A stretch of 64,000 bases of DNA from Veillonella rogosae JCM 15642 (GTDB lineage Bacteria > Bacillota > Negativicutes > Veillonellales > Veillonellaceae), in NCBI RefSeq assembly GCF_002959775.1, contig NZ_PPCX01000010.1, positions 248,001 through 312,000 of the forward strand, read 5' to 3'. Made by a program: the position numbers and the translations under genes. Of this stretch, positions 26,169 to 34,892 are shown piece after piece (the stretch's first letter is position 1; every line of letters starts with the position of its first letter). Under the pieces are notes generated by a model, which was not told where the DNA came from, ran no database searches, and was given only the letters and a program-made list of their open reading frames with translations.

Positions 26169-26604
26169 TATCTGTTACCTCTTGATGTTGTTTTAAATTA
26201 AGCATAGGATCTCTTTTAATAGTTTTTAATATGTGATACTCATAAGAGACTTTAAAATGTAAGATGCCGTCCGTTACCCTGTGACTCATATCGATGCCGT
26301 TGAGTAGTGATCCATCGGAGAGGGTTATGTATTCTAAGTCGAAATATAAGCTTTCCGTGATCGGATTAATCTGTACTTTCTGCTCTTCGATATAGTCGTC
26401 GTCAGATATAAAGAACATAATATCGAAGTCATTTCTGCGTTCATAACGAATGTCTAGTAAATGCTTCTGTTCTGTATTAAGCGTTTCTATAACGAAACAA
26501 GGAAATTGTGCATCTGATTTAATCTCGTCGATGTATATAGGATATTTAAAACTGTTAAATAATGATTTAGCTATGCCGTCAATAATTTCGTTGATATAGT
26601 TCAT
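26146..26604 (-). CDS. Tail terminator/completion protein (YqbJ/DUF6838-like)
   Basis: The start at 26604 (MNYINEIID) follows GGAG by seven bases and overlaps the stop of the upstream gene (TAATG). The 152-residue protein has YPIYIDEIKSDAQFPCFVIE and RRNDFDIMFFISDDD, matching the phage tail terminator-like family of PBSX-type phages. It caps the tail tube and joins it to the head connector. Order (gp10-like, terminator, sheath) supports this. Confidence 0.7.
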   Translation of the reverse strand: MNYINEIIDGIAKSLFNSFKYPIYIDEIKSDAQFPCFVIETLNTEQKHLLDIRYERRNDFDIMFFISDDDYIEEQKVQINPITESLYFDLEYITLSDGSLLNGIDMSHRVTDGILHFKVSYEYHILKTIKRDPMLNLKQHQEVTDNAKKETN

Positions 26605-27062
26605 TATTTGCTCCACGTTGATAAGTAGTCGTCGAGCGCGTTCTTCATAATCTTATCTGAAGCTCTTCTCGTAGCCGCTTCTGCCTTCTCTTGCATGTGT
26701 AAGCCCTTAACAAACGACTTGGTAAGACGTTTACCTAGTACGGGTATAAAACGTCCTGGTTTTTGTCTATGGCCGTCGTTTACATACGATGCATAGGAAG
26801 CCGTATTTTGTACCTTAACAGTCGTATCGTTAATACGTTCTGCTTCCCAGGATCGTCTCATGTGTTCCGATTCGGAACGGTATTTACCGTCCGGTGATAT
26901 TTGTAGTTGACCGACTGGTGTATTCGCTATAGCTTCGGCTAAATAATGTTGTGCTAAGTTGTCGGTGATTTCTTCGTTAAGAGAAGATATATTATTCTGA
27001 AGCTCTTGCGTCTTCTTTAATAAATCTTCGAAACCCGAGAGGTCGACTGTAACGTTAGCCAT
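26604..27062 (-). CDS. HK97 gp10-like tail-component protein (XkdI-like)
   Basis: This is a 152-residue protein. A coiled N-terminus (DLSGFEDLLKKTQELQNNIS) is followed by EAIANTPVGQLQISPDGKYR, HMRRSWEAERIN and YASYVNDGHRQKPGRFIP. The TPV, LRRSW and YA-x-x-V-x-x-GH-R motifs are those of the HK97 gp10/XkdI family, acting at the head-tail joint. It overlaps the upstream connector gene by eight bases. Confidence 0.82.
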   Translation of the reverse strand: MANVTVDLSGFEDLLKKTQELQNNISSLNEEITDNLAQHYLAEAIANTPVGQLQISPDGKYRSESEHMRRSWEAERINDTTVKVQNTASYASYVNDGHRQKPGRFIPVLGKRLTKSFVKGLHMQEKAEAATRRASDKIMKNALDDYLSTWSK

Positions 27063-27432
27063 TATGTTTACTCTTAAGCGTTAATTGGATCTCCTGGTGA
27101 GTATCGTATAACGCTACTTGTGAGGAAGCTGTATAAGCGAAGTGTCGGCCATTACGTATCACTTCGATATCGGTACCTGGCTTAATCTCGAGATCGGGCG
27201 AAATGAATAAGACTACTATTTGAGAAGAAGATGGTAGCTTATTGATAATGTCGTTAGATTGAAGAGTTTTGAATGAAACTCGACAAGGGTAACTGATTGC
27301 TTCGAGTTCGCCGTTCTTAATTATGCCAGTAAGAGGATCTTGTATGGCTTTCTTCTGTTCAGTAAGGATACATGTATCTGTATAAAGACGCTCGATATGT
27401 TGACGAGCTACCATTTTAATTTTCGATAACAT
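27055..27432 (-). CDS. Head-tail joining protein (XkdH-like)
   Basis: The start at 27432 (MLSKIKMVARQ) is preferred over 27462 because GAAGG lies upstream and the longer frame overlaps its neighbour by 54 bp. The 125-residue protein has ERLYTDTCILTEQKKAIQDP, PCRVSFKTL and DIEVIRNGRHFAYTASS. This is a beta-barrel stopper pattern like PBSX XkdH and HK97 gp7-type adaptors. It follows the YqbG-like connector. Confidence 0.68.
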   Translation of the reverse strand: MLSKIKMVARQHIERLYTDTCILTEQKKAIQDPLTGIIKNGELEAISYPCRVSFKTLQSNDIINKLPSSSQIVVLFISPDLEIKPGTDIEVIRNGRHFAYTASSQVALYDTHQEIQLTLKSKHNG

Positions 27433-27773
27433 GTTATTTCTGTACCTTCTAAAGATAACCATTTAGATGTAAGAGCTGTTAAATTTGATAAGGTATTATC
27501 GCCGCCGAACTCAATCTCCGTATCGCCCTCTTTTAATCTGGTGATTGGTTGGAGATCTGCTTCTTTAAGAATCGTGTCTTTATGGTGGTCGATAAACCTT
27601 GCGGCTACTCTTTTATCGAGCAGTCCAGATAGTTCGGAAGGCAACTCTTCGTCGTTTAATATATTGAGAAGATATTGCCTTTCCGCATCATAGATATATT
27701 GAAGAACAGAGTCATATTCTGGCGTCACGTTAAAATGTGTCGTGAAGCGAATAAGTTCTTTGATGTTATCCAT
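27408..27773 (-). CDS. Head-tail connector protein (YqbG-like)
   Basis: This 121-residue helical protein has LRFTTHFNV-like RFTTHFNVTPEYDSVLQYIY at the start, SELSGLLDKRVAARFIDHHK in the middle and LTALTSKWLSLEGTEITCYR at the end. The pattern matches the gp6/YqbG-type connector, which forms a ring below the portal. It follows the major capsid gene by 16 bp, the standard position. Confidence 0.7.
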   Translation of the reverse strand: MDNIKELIRFTTHFNVTPEYDSVLQYIYDAERQYLLNILNDEELPSELSGLLDKRVAARFIDHHKDTILKEADLQPITRLKEGDTEIEFGGDNTLSNLTALTSKWLSLEGTEITCYRKLKW

Positions 27774-27789
27774 GATTATTTAACCTATA

Positions 27790-28638
27790 TTATTTTTTGA
27801 ATGTTGCTTTAACTACTTTAGATTCATTAGTAAGAGCTACTGCATAGTGTTTATTAGCTACGATATTAGTAACGCCTTCCAATTCTTTATAAGCTGTAAC
27901 TAATTGAATATCGCGTTTCAATACGACTGTAACTGCTGGAAGTGCTGGAGTACCGTCTTCGATTTCTGGAGTCAAGCATACGATGAAGTTATCGATAGTA
28001 GCACCAGTATCGTTAATACGACGAGATACGACTACACGACAGCCAGCGACCATACCGATTTCACCAGATACCATTACGTCGTTACCGTATTTATTGCGAT
28101 CGATGAAGTCTGGATCTAAACGAAGAGTCGTTACTTGAGAAGGAGCTACGAAAAGAACTTTTTCAGTGTTACTTTCTTCAGCTAATTTATCGACTGCATT
28201 TACTACGCCTTTATAAGAAATAGGTTTAGCATCGGTAGAAGTTAATGTAGCTGTACCGAGAGCTGTTAATACGTCTTGATCCAATTTGTCGGCGATAGAC
28301 ATTACGATTTGATGAGTAGCTTCGCCTACAGGATCGCCATAACCGGAAAGAACTGCTTCGTCAGAAAGCGCGATAGCTTTAACGGCTTTTTTAACTGCCG
28401 CTTTTTTAGTAGATGCTGTCATAACAGATGCTGTAGCAGAAACTGCTTCGCCTACTTCTTCAGCTGCGCCAGTGTAATTCCAGGAAGGGATAGTAATTTC
28501 GGAACCAGGTACGCCTACGAGAGTCGTATCGATTTTTGCGAACGGAGTAAATTTAAGTGCTTTAGGCAAGCCAGCAGATACCATATCTGCCATAACTTGA
28601 GGATTAATAATATTTGCTAGTTTTGTTTCGTTAGCCAT
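27790..28638 (-). CDS. Major capsid protein (N4-gp56/PBSX type)
   Basis: This is a 282-residue protein. ETKLANIINPQVMADMVSAG, GVPGSEITIPSWNYTGAAEE and AIALSDEAVLSGYGDPVGEA, and the later LFVAPSQVTTLRLDPDFID and GCRVVVSRRI, are features of the N4-gp56 family, with an HK97-fold shell. Upstream AAGGAG is 11 bases before the ATG. High Ala and Lys content and position after the scaffold gene fit an abundant coat protein. Confidence 0.87.
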   Translation of the reverse strand: MANETKLANIINPQVMADMVSAGLPKALKFTPFAKIDTTLVGVPGSEITIPSWNYTGAAEEVGEAVSATASVMTASTKKAAVKKAVKAIALSDEAVLSGYGDPVGEATHQIVMSIADKLDQDVLTALGTATLTSTDAKPISYKGVVNAVDKLAEESNTEKVLFVAPSQVTTLRLDPDFIDRNKYGNDVMVSGEIGMVAGCRVVVSRRINDTGATIDNFIVCLTPEIEDGTPALPAVTVVLKRDIQLVTAYKELEGVTNIVANKHYAVALTNESKVVKATFKK

Positions 28639-28653
28639 TGTAAGATGTTCTCC

Positions 28654-29250
28654 TTATGAATGAGATAATTCGTTATAAAGGTCTGGATCTTGCTCTTGAA
28701 GAGCTACGCGATCCTTGTAAGATAATTTATTAAATTGTTCCTTAGTTAAACCGTTGTCGGTTTTAGGTGTTGCTTCCCCTGGAATAACGCCTTTAATAGA
28801 ATCTTGTTTAAATAAATAAGGATCGGATTCTTTTAAAGATTTAATTTGTTCTTGAATACCGGTGATAGTTTCGTTATCGTAAGTGATCTTAGAGCGATCT
28901 AATAAGCCTGTTAATATTGTTGTATTCATGGCGCCGGCTTCTAATACTTCTCTTGCGATTGCCGTATCGATTTTCATAGTCTTGATACTTTCGAGATAAT
29001 CGCTTTCTCTTCGTTGTGCGGCGTCTTGAAGATCTTTAATTTGTTGTTGTAATGCTTCGTTCGCTTCGTTAGCTTTAGATAACGTGTTAATATCGTTTGT
29101 TAAGTTTTCAATTTCTTGCTTAGCTTGCTTATATGCATCGTTTTTTTCGTTAAATTGTGATTTAGATACATAGTTTTTACCGTAGTCTTCGATGATTGCT
29201 GTAACTTGATCTTCGGTAAGGTTAAGTGCTAATAGTTGTTCTTTAGTCAT
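28654..29250 (-). CDS. Capsid scaffolding protein (DUF4355-like)
   Basis: The start at 29250 (MTKEQLLALN) has AAGGAG ten bases upstream; the longer frame to 29301 lacks a site. The 198-residue protein has a short N-terminal EQVTAII-type helix, then a long coiled coil (DAYKQAKQEIENLTNDINTL through residue 100), and a low-complexity C-terminus. This fits DUF4355-type scaffolds that guide shell assembly and are removed. It lies just before the capsid gene. Confidence 0.75.
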   Translation of the reverse strand: MTKEQLLALNLTEDQVTAIIEDYGKNYVSKSQFNEKNDAYKQAKQEIENLTNDINTLSKANEANEALQQQIKDLQDAAQRRESDYLESIKTMKIDTAIAREVLEAGAMNTTILTGLLDRSKITYDNETITGIQEQIKSLKESDPYLFKQDSIKGVIPGEATPKTDNGLTKEQFNKLSYKDRVALQEQDPDLYNELSHS

Positions 29251-29383
29251 AGGGGGAAAGCTCCTTAAATTAATACGTTTCGTTTGATTCTCGTGAGTCA
29301 CATCTCACATTTGATTAATTGTTATTGCTTGTTCTTTATCGTCTTCAAACAAGAAAAAGACAATATAATAAGAGTGGCGCCGG

Positions 29384-30379
29384 TTATCTTAAATAATCGG
29401 ACTTCCACTCTTCGTAAGTCATATCGGGTATGTACTTTGTCTTCTGATCTGGCCTGGATGCTCGTGAGTTAAGCGGTACGTTCGGTATCATCGTCGATCG
29501 ACAATATGGATGAAACGGAGGCGCCGTTATTCCGGGTTTAAAATCGGATAACGGTACGACGTATTTATCGAGTCGCCTGCATATAGACGATGTATGCGTA
29601 TCGAGCGTCGCTAAGATCTGATATTCTTTTACGTTTAACTCCTTAAAGGAATCGTGTAACGCTAATTCTTGAACGTATGCTGTTTCTGTTTCGACTAAGC
29701 GTCGTACATTAGATATTTGTGTATTAAATGATTGTGATATACGTTCTGTCGTGCGTTCCGATGATTCTTGTGCTATAAAGGAACGTGTTATCTCTTGACG
29801 TAGCTTATTAATAAGGACGTCTTTTTGTTGCCATATACGATCGGAGAAATTACTTTCATTCCACGGTTGTCGTATAGTAGCTAATATCTGTTTCTTAGGT
29901 ACTTGTCTAAAAGTTTGATATTTACCTAATAATGATTGTGTTATATATGCTGATTGATAATAATTAGATTCATATTGTTTAGAAAGGAAATCTGTTAAAT
30001 GAGCATTAGTGTCGGCGGCCATCTCTTCGGCAAACTGTTGCGTATGTATCCAAAGTGCTTCAATACGAGAGAGTCGTGACCTTAACGATGCATTTTCGAG
30101 CAGCTTAATTTGTTTAGGTGATAAATCTTTTTGTTGTGCCAGCTTTACATATTGTTTTAACGTTAATTTAAACGCCTTTAATTCTCTTGCCGTTAATTGT
30201 TTTTTGGCTTCTTGTAGTGTTATGCCGTTAGTATCGGCATATTTCTGATAGAACGACTGTATCTGTGATACTTGTTTTTCGAGAGCATACTCGGTTATCG
30301 ACGTAAGATCGTTAAATTGCTTTTGCGCATCGAGTAAGCCATCTTCTTTTTGTCGGATAAAACGATCTTCCCAATACAT
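29384..30379 (-). CDS. Minor head protein (SPP1 gp7-like)
   Basis: This is a 331-residue protein. A long helical N-terminal part precedes the C-terminal gp7/Mu F domain: VETETAYVQELALHDSFKEL, QILATLDTHTSSICRRLDKY and ITAPPFHPYCRSTMIPNVP. The LD-x-x-T-x-x-x-C and PPFHP-x-CR-ST motifs are diagnostic. This ejection or portal-vertex protein is made from the gene just after the portal, as in SPP1 and PBSX. Confidence 0.87.
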   Translation of the reverse strand: MYWEDRFIRQKEDGLLDAQKQFNDLTSITEYALEKQVSQIQSFYQKYADTNGITLQEAKKQLTARELKAFKLTLKQYVKLAQQKDLSPKQIKLLENASLRSRLSRIEALWIHTQQFAEEMAADTNAHLTDFLSKQYESNYYQSAYITQSLLGKYQTFRQVPKKQILATIRQPWNESNFSDRIWQQKDVLINKLRQEITRSFIAQESSERTTERISQSFNTQISNVRRLVETETAYVQELALHDSFKELNVKEYQILATLDTHTSSICRRLDKYVVPLSDFKPGITAPPFHPYCRSTMIPNVPLNSRASRPDQKTKYIPDMTYEEWKSDYLR

Positions 30380-30381
30380 AG

Positions 30382-31785
30382 TTAGTTACCTTCGTACGTA
30401 TAATCTTGATTAAGTACTTCTTTTCGTTCCTTTTTAATTTGTTCGAGCTCCTCGTCGACGTTAATTGTAAACGGATGATTAGCGACTAACGTTCTTTCGG
30501 AGAGGATGCCGACAGAATTCTTAATAGCTTCGATAGTATCTGTTTGATTAATAGGTAAATCTCTATTGAATATAAATTTAATAGAATCTATTAAAGGTAA
30601 ATTATTAAGGGATCGATAAGCATTAATAAACTCTACGAGATTATGTAACGAAGCCTGGAATTCGGCTTCCATTTCGTTAGCATCTAAATCGATATCGGAA
30701 TACATCGAGTTAATATTCATCTGATTAGGGTTATTACGCATGCGATCGTCTTTAGCATCGAAGCCTCGACCATTCGTGATGATAGCTCGTTCTAATTCTT
30801 TAATAATTGTCGTGTAGTTAGTCGCATCGACATTAACGTTTAATGCTTCGACGTCGCCTTGTACTTCCGGAGTCGAAGAGATTTTAATAACGCCGTGTTT
30901 AGCTAAGTTATGTCGGAATTCTTCGAGATTAGTACCGTCGTACCCTTTAAGTACAAGAATCGTATTATGTACGTCTTGAGACATTACGTTAGCGAAGTTA
31001 GATAACATTTGATTAAGAGCATCTTGAAGTGTTTTAATGCGGTCGATTAAGAATGTCTCGTCGGAATTAGGCTTAAACCAGATCAACGGAACTGATTTCC
31101 AGTTATACGAGATATCGTTCTTCTGAATATATGACGTATTGTATTTAGTCGTATCGGGATATATAGAGCCGTTAGTGTACGTGTAATAATGTACGCCTTC
31201 GGGTAAGTAGTATTCGACGTGTGTTTCGGTCGTCGTTAGATTTGTGTTTTGATATACCTCGACGTCGTAGAAGTAAATAAATGCATCGAGTTGTTTATGC
31301 TCGTCATCATGCCAGAACGGGATAACGTTTTCCGGCTTAAAACGCTTAAAGGATAATTTGCCTTTATCATTGATATATGGATGCAGATAACCGATAGAGC
31401 ACTGATATACGTCTTTACCTAATTCTTTAAGTAGATTCTGGAAGCTTGGATTAAAGTACTCAGTTAAATCAATATCGTCGTTAGTTTGAGTATCGATCGG
31501 TTTAGATAATAGATAATTTGTTTTCTGGTCGACTAAGTCGTCGAATAAGTTATTAATGATCTTATTATTCGGGATAATGCCAGAAGCATCTTCCATCTTA
31601 TTCTTCTGTGTGTAGATAAGATGCTTAGGTTCATTCTGCTTCCCGAGATAATAGTTTCGAGAAAGGATCATTTTGCGTCGTTTAGAGGAGAATAGAAACT
31701 TTTCGAGTTCGGCTTTAACGAATTCTTGTTCCGATATGCCTCGATTCTGACGTATAATGTCGATCCATTGTTCGGTAGTATTCAT
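30382..31785 (-). CDS. Portal protein (SPP1 gp6-like)
   Basis: The start at 31785 (MNTTEQWIDI) has AAAGGAT upstream; the longer frame to 31806 lacks one. The 467-residue protein includes NRGISEQEFVKAELEKFLFS, SRNYYLGKQNEPKHLIYTQK, then IIPNNKIINNLFDDLVDQKT, and NPSFQNLLKELGKD. These are the hallmark steps of the SPP1 gp6 portal family. The protein forms the dodecameric DNA channel. The gene starts just upstream of the end of the terminase large subunit gene. Confidence 0.88.
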   Translation of the reverse strand: MNTTEQWIDIIRQNRGISEQEFVKAELEKFLFSSKRRKMILSRNYYLGKQNEPKHLIYTQKNKMEDASGIIPNNKIINNLFDDLVDQKTNYLLSKPIDTQTNDDIDLTEYFNPSFQNLLKELGKDVYQCSIGYLHPYINDKGKLSFKRFKPENVIPFWHDDEHKQLDAFIYFYDVEVYQNTNLTTTETHVEYYLPEGVHYYTYTNGSIYPDTTKYNTSYIQKNDISYNWKSVPLIWFKPNSDETFLIDRIKTLQDALNQMLSNFANVMSQDVHNTILVLKGYDGTNLEEFRHNLAKHGVIKISSTPEVQGDVEALNVNVDATNYTTIIKELERAIITNGRGFDAKDDRMRNNPNQMNINSMYSDIDLDANEMEAEFQASLHNLVEFINAYRSLNNLPLIDSIKFIFNRDLPINQTDTIEAIKNSVGILSERTLVANHPFTINVDEELEQIKKERKEVLNQDYTYEGN

Positions 31786-31798
31786 TGGATATCCTTTA

Positions 31799-33220
31799 TT
31801 AATCAAAAGAGAATATAGGAGTTTGTGTATTAATCTTTTCGGCGACGCCTGTTAGTGCATCGGGAGCATCGTCGTGTAGGTTTTTGCCTTCACGTTGATA
31901 TGAAGTTATTGCTTTATAAAATTCTGGATATTTGTTATGCCAGTTGTACGGGAAGTATATATGTTCCATTACCCAGGTAGCATTTGAAAGAATTCTAGAT
32001 TGTTTATTCTTAGACTGATGGAATGGTCTTATTACTGTGTGGTTAGTGTTATAAGAATCTGTTAAATAATGATATATTTGTCGAGAGAACCCTCGGCCGC
32101 CGTTATTCGATTCGATGTACGCTTCGTTAACCTTATAATCGAACAAATGTTTTGCTACGAGTGGTTCTGTAACTTCCATCGGATCGTTGGTATATATCAC
32201 GTCGAGTATATAGGCTTCTTTTTGATAAATGCCGTATATAATCGAACATAAATAATCGGTACCCGTATCGGCCGTATCTGTGTAAGACTGTATCTTCTCG
32301 AATTGAGGAGGCTTATCGTAAGTCTTAAACGACGAGTAAAGCTGTCCTTTAAGGTCGATCGGTTCTTGTTGGTAGTTGGCATAAAAGATATCGGGAGATA
32401 TTAATTTCTTTTTCTCCTCGTATGACTCTCTGGAAAGTACTTCGTCGCATAACATCGTACCGTCGTCTTGGAGTGCTTTAAGCGATACGACCTCGGCATC
32501 GTCCTGGAAGTGATTAATAATACGACCAGCTAAATCGTCGGAAGCCCAACGAGTCATAATAATAATGATTTTGCCGCCTTCCTCTAAACGAGATAGCATC
32601 GTGTTAGTAAACCATTCAAAATGAGCTTGTTTAGTAAGTTGGTTATTTGCCTCGAGGGCATTCTTAATAACGTCGTCTATAATCATTAAGGAACACCCGA
32701 AACCGGTTGCCGTACCCGAAGGAGATGTAGCTAAATAAGATGAATACTGTCCTTCGAGGGACCACATATTCATGGCCGCATCACCTTGTTTAATCTTTAC
32801 GTCGGGAAATACGTCGGAATAAACTGGAACGTAGGGATCGGCTTTTTGTGTTTGAATAGCATTTCGTACCGATTTAGCGAATTGTGTCGATAAGGTTTCG
32901 TTATAGGAACCCGTCATTATCTTTTGTGTTGGATCTTTACCGAGATACCATTCGACAAATAATGTACCTGTACGTGATTTACCTGTACGAGGTGGCATTG
33001 ATACTACTAATACTTTTTTAGAGGAGTTGAATACGAAGTCTTGAAGAATACCTGTTAAGTGAATAAGATATTGGCGCGATCTTTTATAGAAATCTGGAGC
33101 CATTAACTCACAATAATCGAAGAAGTCACGTCGAGCTAATTCTAGTTTTGCTTCGTACTGAATTCGTCGTTTTAACTCTGGCGTCATTCTCATTTGGCTT
33201 GCTTTAGAAATTCGTCTCAC
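31799..33220 (-). CDS. Terminase large subunit
   Basis: This is a 473-residue protein. The ATPase has the Walker A variant MPPRTGKSRTG (about residues 72-82) and Walker B SLMIIDDVIK. The C-terminal RNase H-like nuclease has Asp residues in YTDTADTGTDYLCSI and HDDAPDALTG. The protein cuts concatemers and pumps DNA through the portal. The start annotated here is a GTG, but that GTG lies inside a perfect ribosome site (AAAAGGAGGTGA). An ATT five bases after it, at 33211, may be the true initiation codon. Confidence 0.88.
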   Translation of the reverse strand: MRRISKASQMRMTPELKRRIQYEAKLELARRDFFDYCELMAPDFYKRSRQYLIHLTGILQDFVFNSSKKVLVVSMPPRTGKSRTGTLFVEWYLGKDPTQKIMTGSYNETLSTQFAKSVRNAIQTQKADPYVPVYSDVFPDVKIKQGDAAMNMWSLEGQYSSYLATSPSGTATGFGCSLMIIDDVIKNALEANNQLTKQAHFEWFTNTMLSRLEEGGKIIIIMTRWASDDLAGRIINHFQDDAEVVSLKALQDDGTMLCDEVLSRESYEEKKKLISPDIFYANYQQEPIDLKGQLYSSFKTYDKPPQFEKIQSYTDTADTGTDYLCSIIYGIYQKEAYILDVIYTNDPMEVTEPLVAKHLFDYKVNEAYIESNNGGRGFSRQIYHYLTDSYNTNHTVIRPFHQSKNKQSRILSNATWVMEHIYFPYNWHNKYPEFYKAITSYQREGKNLHDDAPDALTGVAEKINTQTPIFSFD

Positions 33221-33273
33221 CTCCTTTTAGTGTTCGTATGCGTTCGTAAATGTTAAAAATCACATAGGGAAAG

Positions 33274-33747
33274 TTAATCGGGTTCATTCTCAATTAGAGA
33301 TCTGAGCTCTTCTGTCGTTAATGATTGGACCGGATTATTAATCGTAGTGTCCATCTTGATACGTTGTTCATAAGCTGCATCCATTTTATTGAGGATATCG
33401 AGTGCTTTAAGTTTGTCGTTATATCTGACATCGTCGCTATATATCCATTGAGTAAGTAAATTACGACGTTCTTCTATTGTTGCTACCCTATGGTCAGCAG
33501 TTTGTTTAAATCGTTGTTGTAATTCGGCTATATAAGCCTTGCAAGCGGGTTTGTTGAGGTTCTCTAGGCCCATGCTATTTACGACCGATGGACTGGATTT
33601 TGAATAACCAGCTTTAATAACGGCTTCATTAATAACATTGCCATTAGAAACATACTCTTCACAAAACCTGGCTTGTTTAAAAGTGAGCGTATACCCATCT
33701 ACAACGATTCTTCCTTTGGAGTCTTGCGTTATAGCAATGAGTCTCAC
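33274..33747 (-). CDS. Terminase small subunit
   Basis: This is a 157-residue protein. LTFKQARFCEEYVSNGNVIN, AVIKAGYSKSSPSVVNSMG and KPACKAYIAELQ are the DNA-binding helix-turn-helix of the PBSX XtmA/terminase_2 family; the C-terminal half is a helical oligomerisation region. It recognises packaging sites and loads the large subunit. The annotated GTG again lies inside the ribosome site (AAAAGAGGTGA), and an ATT at 33738 sits at ordinary spacing. It is the first gene of the late operon. Confidence 0.82.
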   Translation of the reverse strand: MRLIAITQDSKGRIVVDGYTLTFKQARFCEEYVSNGNVINEAVIKAGYSKSSPSVVNSMGLENLNKPACKAYIAELQQRFKQTADHRVATIEERRNLLTQWIYSDDVRYNDKLKALDILNKMDAAYEQRIKMDTTINNPVQSLTTEELRSLIENEPD

Positions 33748-33804
33748 CTCTTTTCGTTGTATATATTAATTCGAATATATGTTCTGTTTTAAGGATAAAA
33801 AAAG

Positions 33805-33831
33805 TACCCTCTTGTTAGGAGGGTATCTTTT
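33805..33831. terminator. Bidirectional terminator upstream of the late operon
   Basis: TACCCTC and GAGGGTA form a stem with T-runs on both sides (TCTTTTTT on plus, ACTTTTTTT on minus). It would stop readthrough into the late operon from the regulatory genes, so the late promoter should lie between 33748 and 33805 or require antitermination. Confidence 0.7.
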
Positions 33832-33917
33832 TTCTTAGTAAATTTTGGAAGAAAGGAATTCAAAAAATGACATTCACTGTAAAAGTATTGTTACAAAAAT
33901 AATAGGAGGTATGTATT

Positions 33918-34054
33918 ATGTATTGTTTTACTCTTACAGTATATATATTATATTGTTATAGGGGAAAAGAGGGGAAAAGATGTTAGATAATGTTATTTTA
34001 TTGTTAATAGTATTGTTATATATAAGAGAAGTGATAGTAGCTAATAAAAATTAA
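33918..34054 (+). CDS. Plus-strand micro-ORF cluster (22 and 24 residues)
   Basis: Two tiny frames run against the surrounding operons. The first, ATG at 33918, has TAGGAGG at eight bases and encodes MYCFTLTVYILYCYRGKEGK then RC (to 33986). The second, ATG at 33980, follows two GGGGAAAAGA repeats and encodes MLDNVILLLIVLLYIREVIV then ANKN (to 34054). Both are single-span hydrophobic peptides with charged ends, like type I toxin peptides. An 11-residue frame (33868) precedes them. A GC-rich hairpin follows. No family match is claimed. Confidence 0.4.
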
Positions 34055-34088
34055 AAGGCGGTCGATTATGTTCGGCCGCCGTTTATTG
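34054..34088 (+). terminator. Terminator after the micro-ORFs
   Basis: GGCGGTCGATTATGTTCGGCCGCC folds with GGCGG and CCGCC ends and is followed by GTTTATTGTTTT on the plus strand, so the micro-ORFs form a self-contained plus-strand unit. Apart from these elements, 33748-34186 shows nothing else. Confidence 0.55.
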
Positions 34089-34116
34089 TTTTGATGTAGT
34101 TGTTCGTATTCAAAAA

Positions 34117-34197
34117 TCAGATTAAAGAAAATATGATCATCGGCAAATACATACCGACGCATATTAAAAATAATATAATCATTAATTCACCGTCCAT
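34117..34197 (-). CDS. 26-residue hydrophobic peptide
   Basis: ATG at 34197 follows GGGAG and overlaps the end of the ArpU/RinA-like gene. It encodes MDGELMIILFLICVGMYLPM then IIFSLI, one membrane span. The overlap and ribosome site suggest it is translated, but the frame is short and may be fortuitous. Confidence 0.35.
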   Translation of the reverse strand: MDGELMIILFLICVGMYLPMIIFSLI

Positions 34198-34699
34198 TAG
34201 TATCTCCCTGTAGAATAACACATACTTGTTTAAGGGCTTCGACTAGGATATATTTAATAGCTCTAAAAGTACATCCTTTATTCTGTGTGTAAGATAATTC
34301 CCAATTACTTGCTATTTGTACTAAAGGTATGTCGTTTAAATAATAGTTAGTTAATAATAACTTATGGCGGGCATCCTCTACCTGGTTAATTGTATTAATA
34401 ACCTCTTGTTGAATTTTAATATACTCTTTTTGCGACTGTACTTCTTGACGCCTATATTCCTGGAGTAAGTTCTGTAGTTCCTCGTCGTCGAAACGTGAGA
34501 TATCTTGATCGTATAGTTTAGTTAATGCATTCGACTGTTTAAGGTTAATCTTAGCCTCTTTATACCGTTCAAGATATTTTCTGGCTAAGTTTGTATTGTA
34601 ATAAGGATGGTCTTCATTAAAAAGAGGTTGCTCTAAATAGTTATTAGATTTATCTAGGAGTTCTTTAATAAGATTCTTTTGTTGTTTTGTATATGTCAT
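34187..34699 (-). CDS. ArpU/RinA-like late transcription regulator
   Basis: This is a 170-residue protein. The first two thirds are a long helical region (EQPLFNEDHPYYNTNLARKY; then QEYRRQEVQSQKEYIKIQQE). The C-terminal third has NYYLNDIPLVQIASNWELSY followed by TQNKGCTFRAIKYIL, a sigma-region-4-like helix-turn-helix found in ArpU and RinA regulators. Such proteins turn on packaging and structural genes. It precedes the terminase genes, the standard position. Confidence 0.65.
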   Translation of the reverse strand: MTYTKQQKNLIKELLDKSNNYLEQPLFNEDHPYYNTNLARKYLERYKEAKINLKQSNALTKLYDQDISRFDDEELQNLLQEYRRQEVQSQKEYIKIQQEVINTINQVEDARHKLLLTNYYLNDIPLVQIASNWELSYTQNKGCTFRAIKYILVEALKQVCVILQGDTNGR

Positions 34700-34719
34700 A
34701 GTATTCCTTTAGATATTAT

Positions 34720-34890
34720 TTAGTTAAATAAAGAAATGATGAAATAAGCTAATAAAAATATGAATGCCAGCGCCCCATATACGAGGGCTCTCAAATAGAA
34801 AGTCGATACGATAACGATGTTGTCGTTAGCATGGTCTATATAAATATTAGGTTCTTCGCCAGGACGTTGTCTTCTGATTTTAAGATTCAT
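34720..34890 (-). CDS. 56-residue membrane protein
   Basis: ATG at 34890 follows AAGGAG by 11 bases, just downstream of the sigma factor gene. The N-terminal half is soluble and charged (MNLKIRRQRPGEEPNIYIDH) and the C-terminal half is one strong membrane span (YLRALVYGALAFIFLLAYFI). It is coupled in the regulatory operon between the sigma factor and the ArpU-like gene. Function is unknown. Confidence 0.5.
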   Translation of the reverse strand: MNLKIRRQRPGEEPNIYIDHANDNIVIVSTFYLRALVYGALAFIFLLAYFIISLFN

Positions 34891-34892
34891 GA

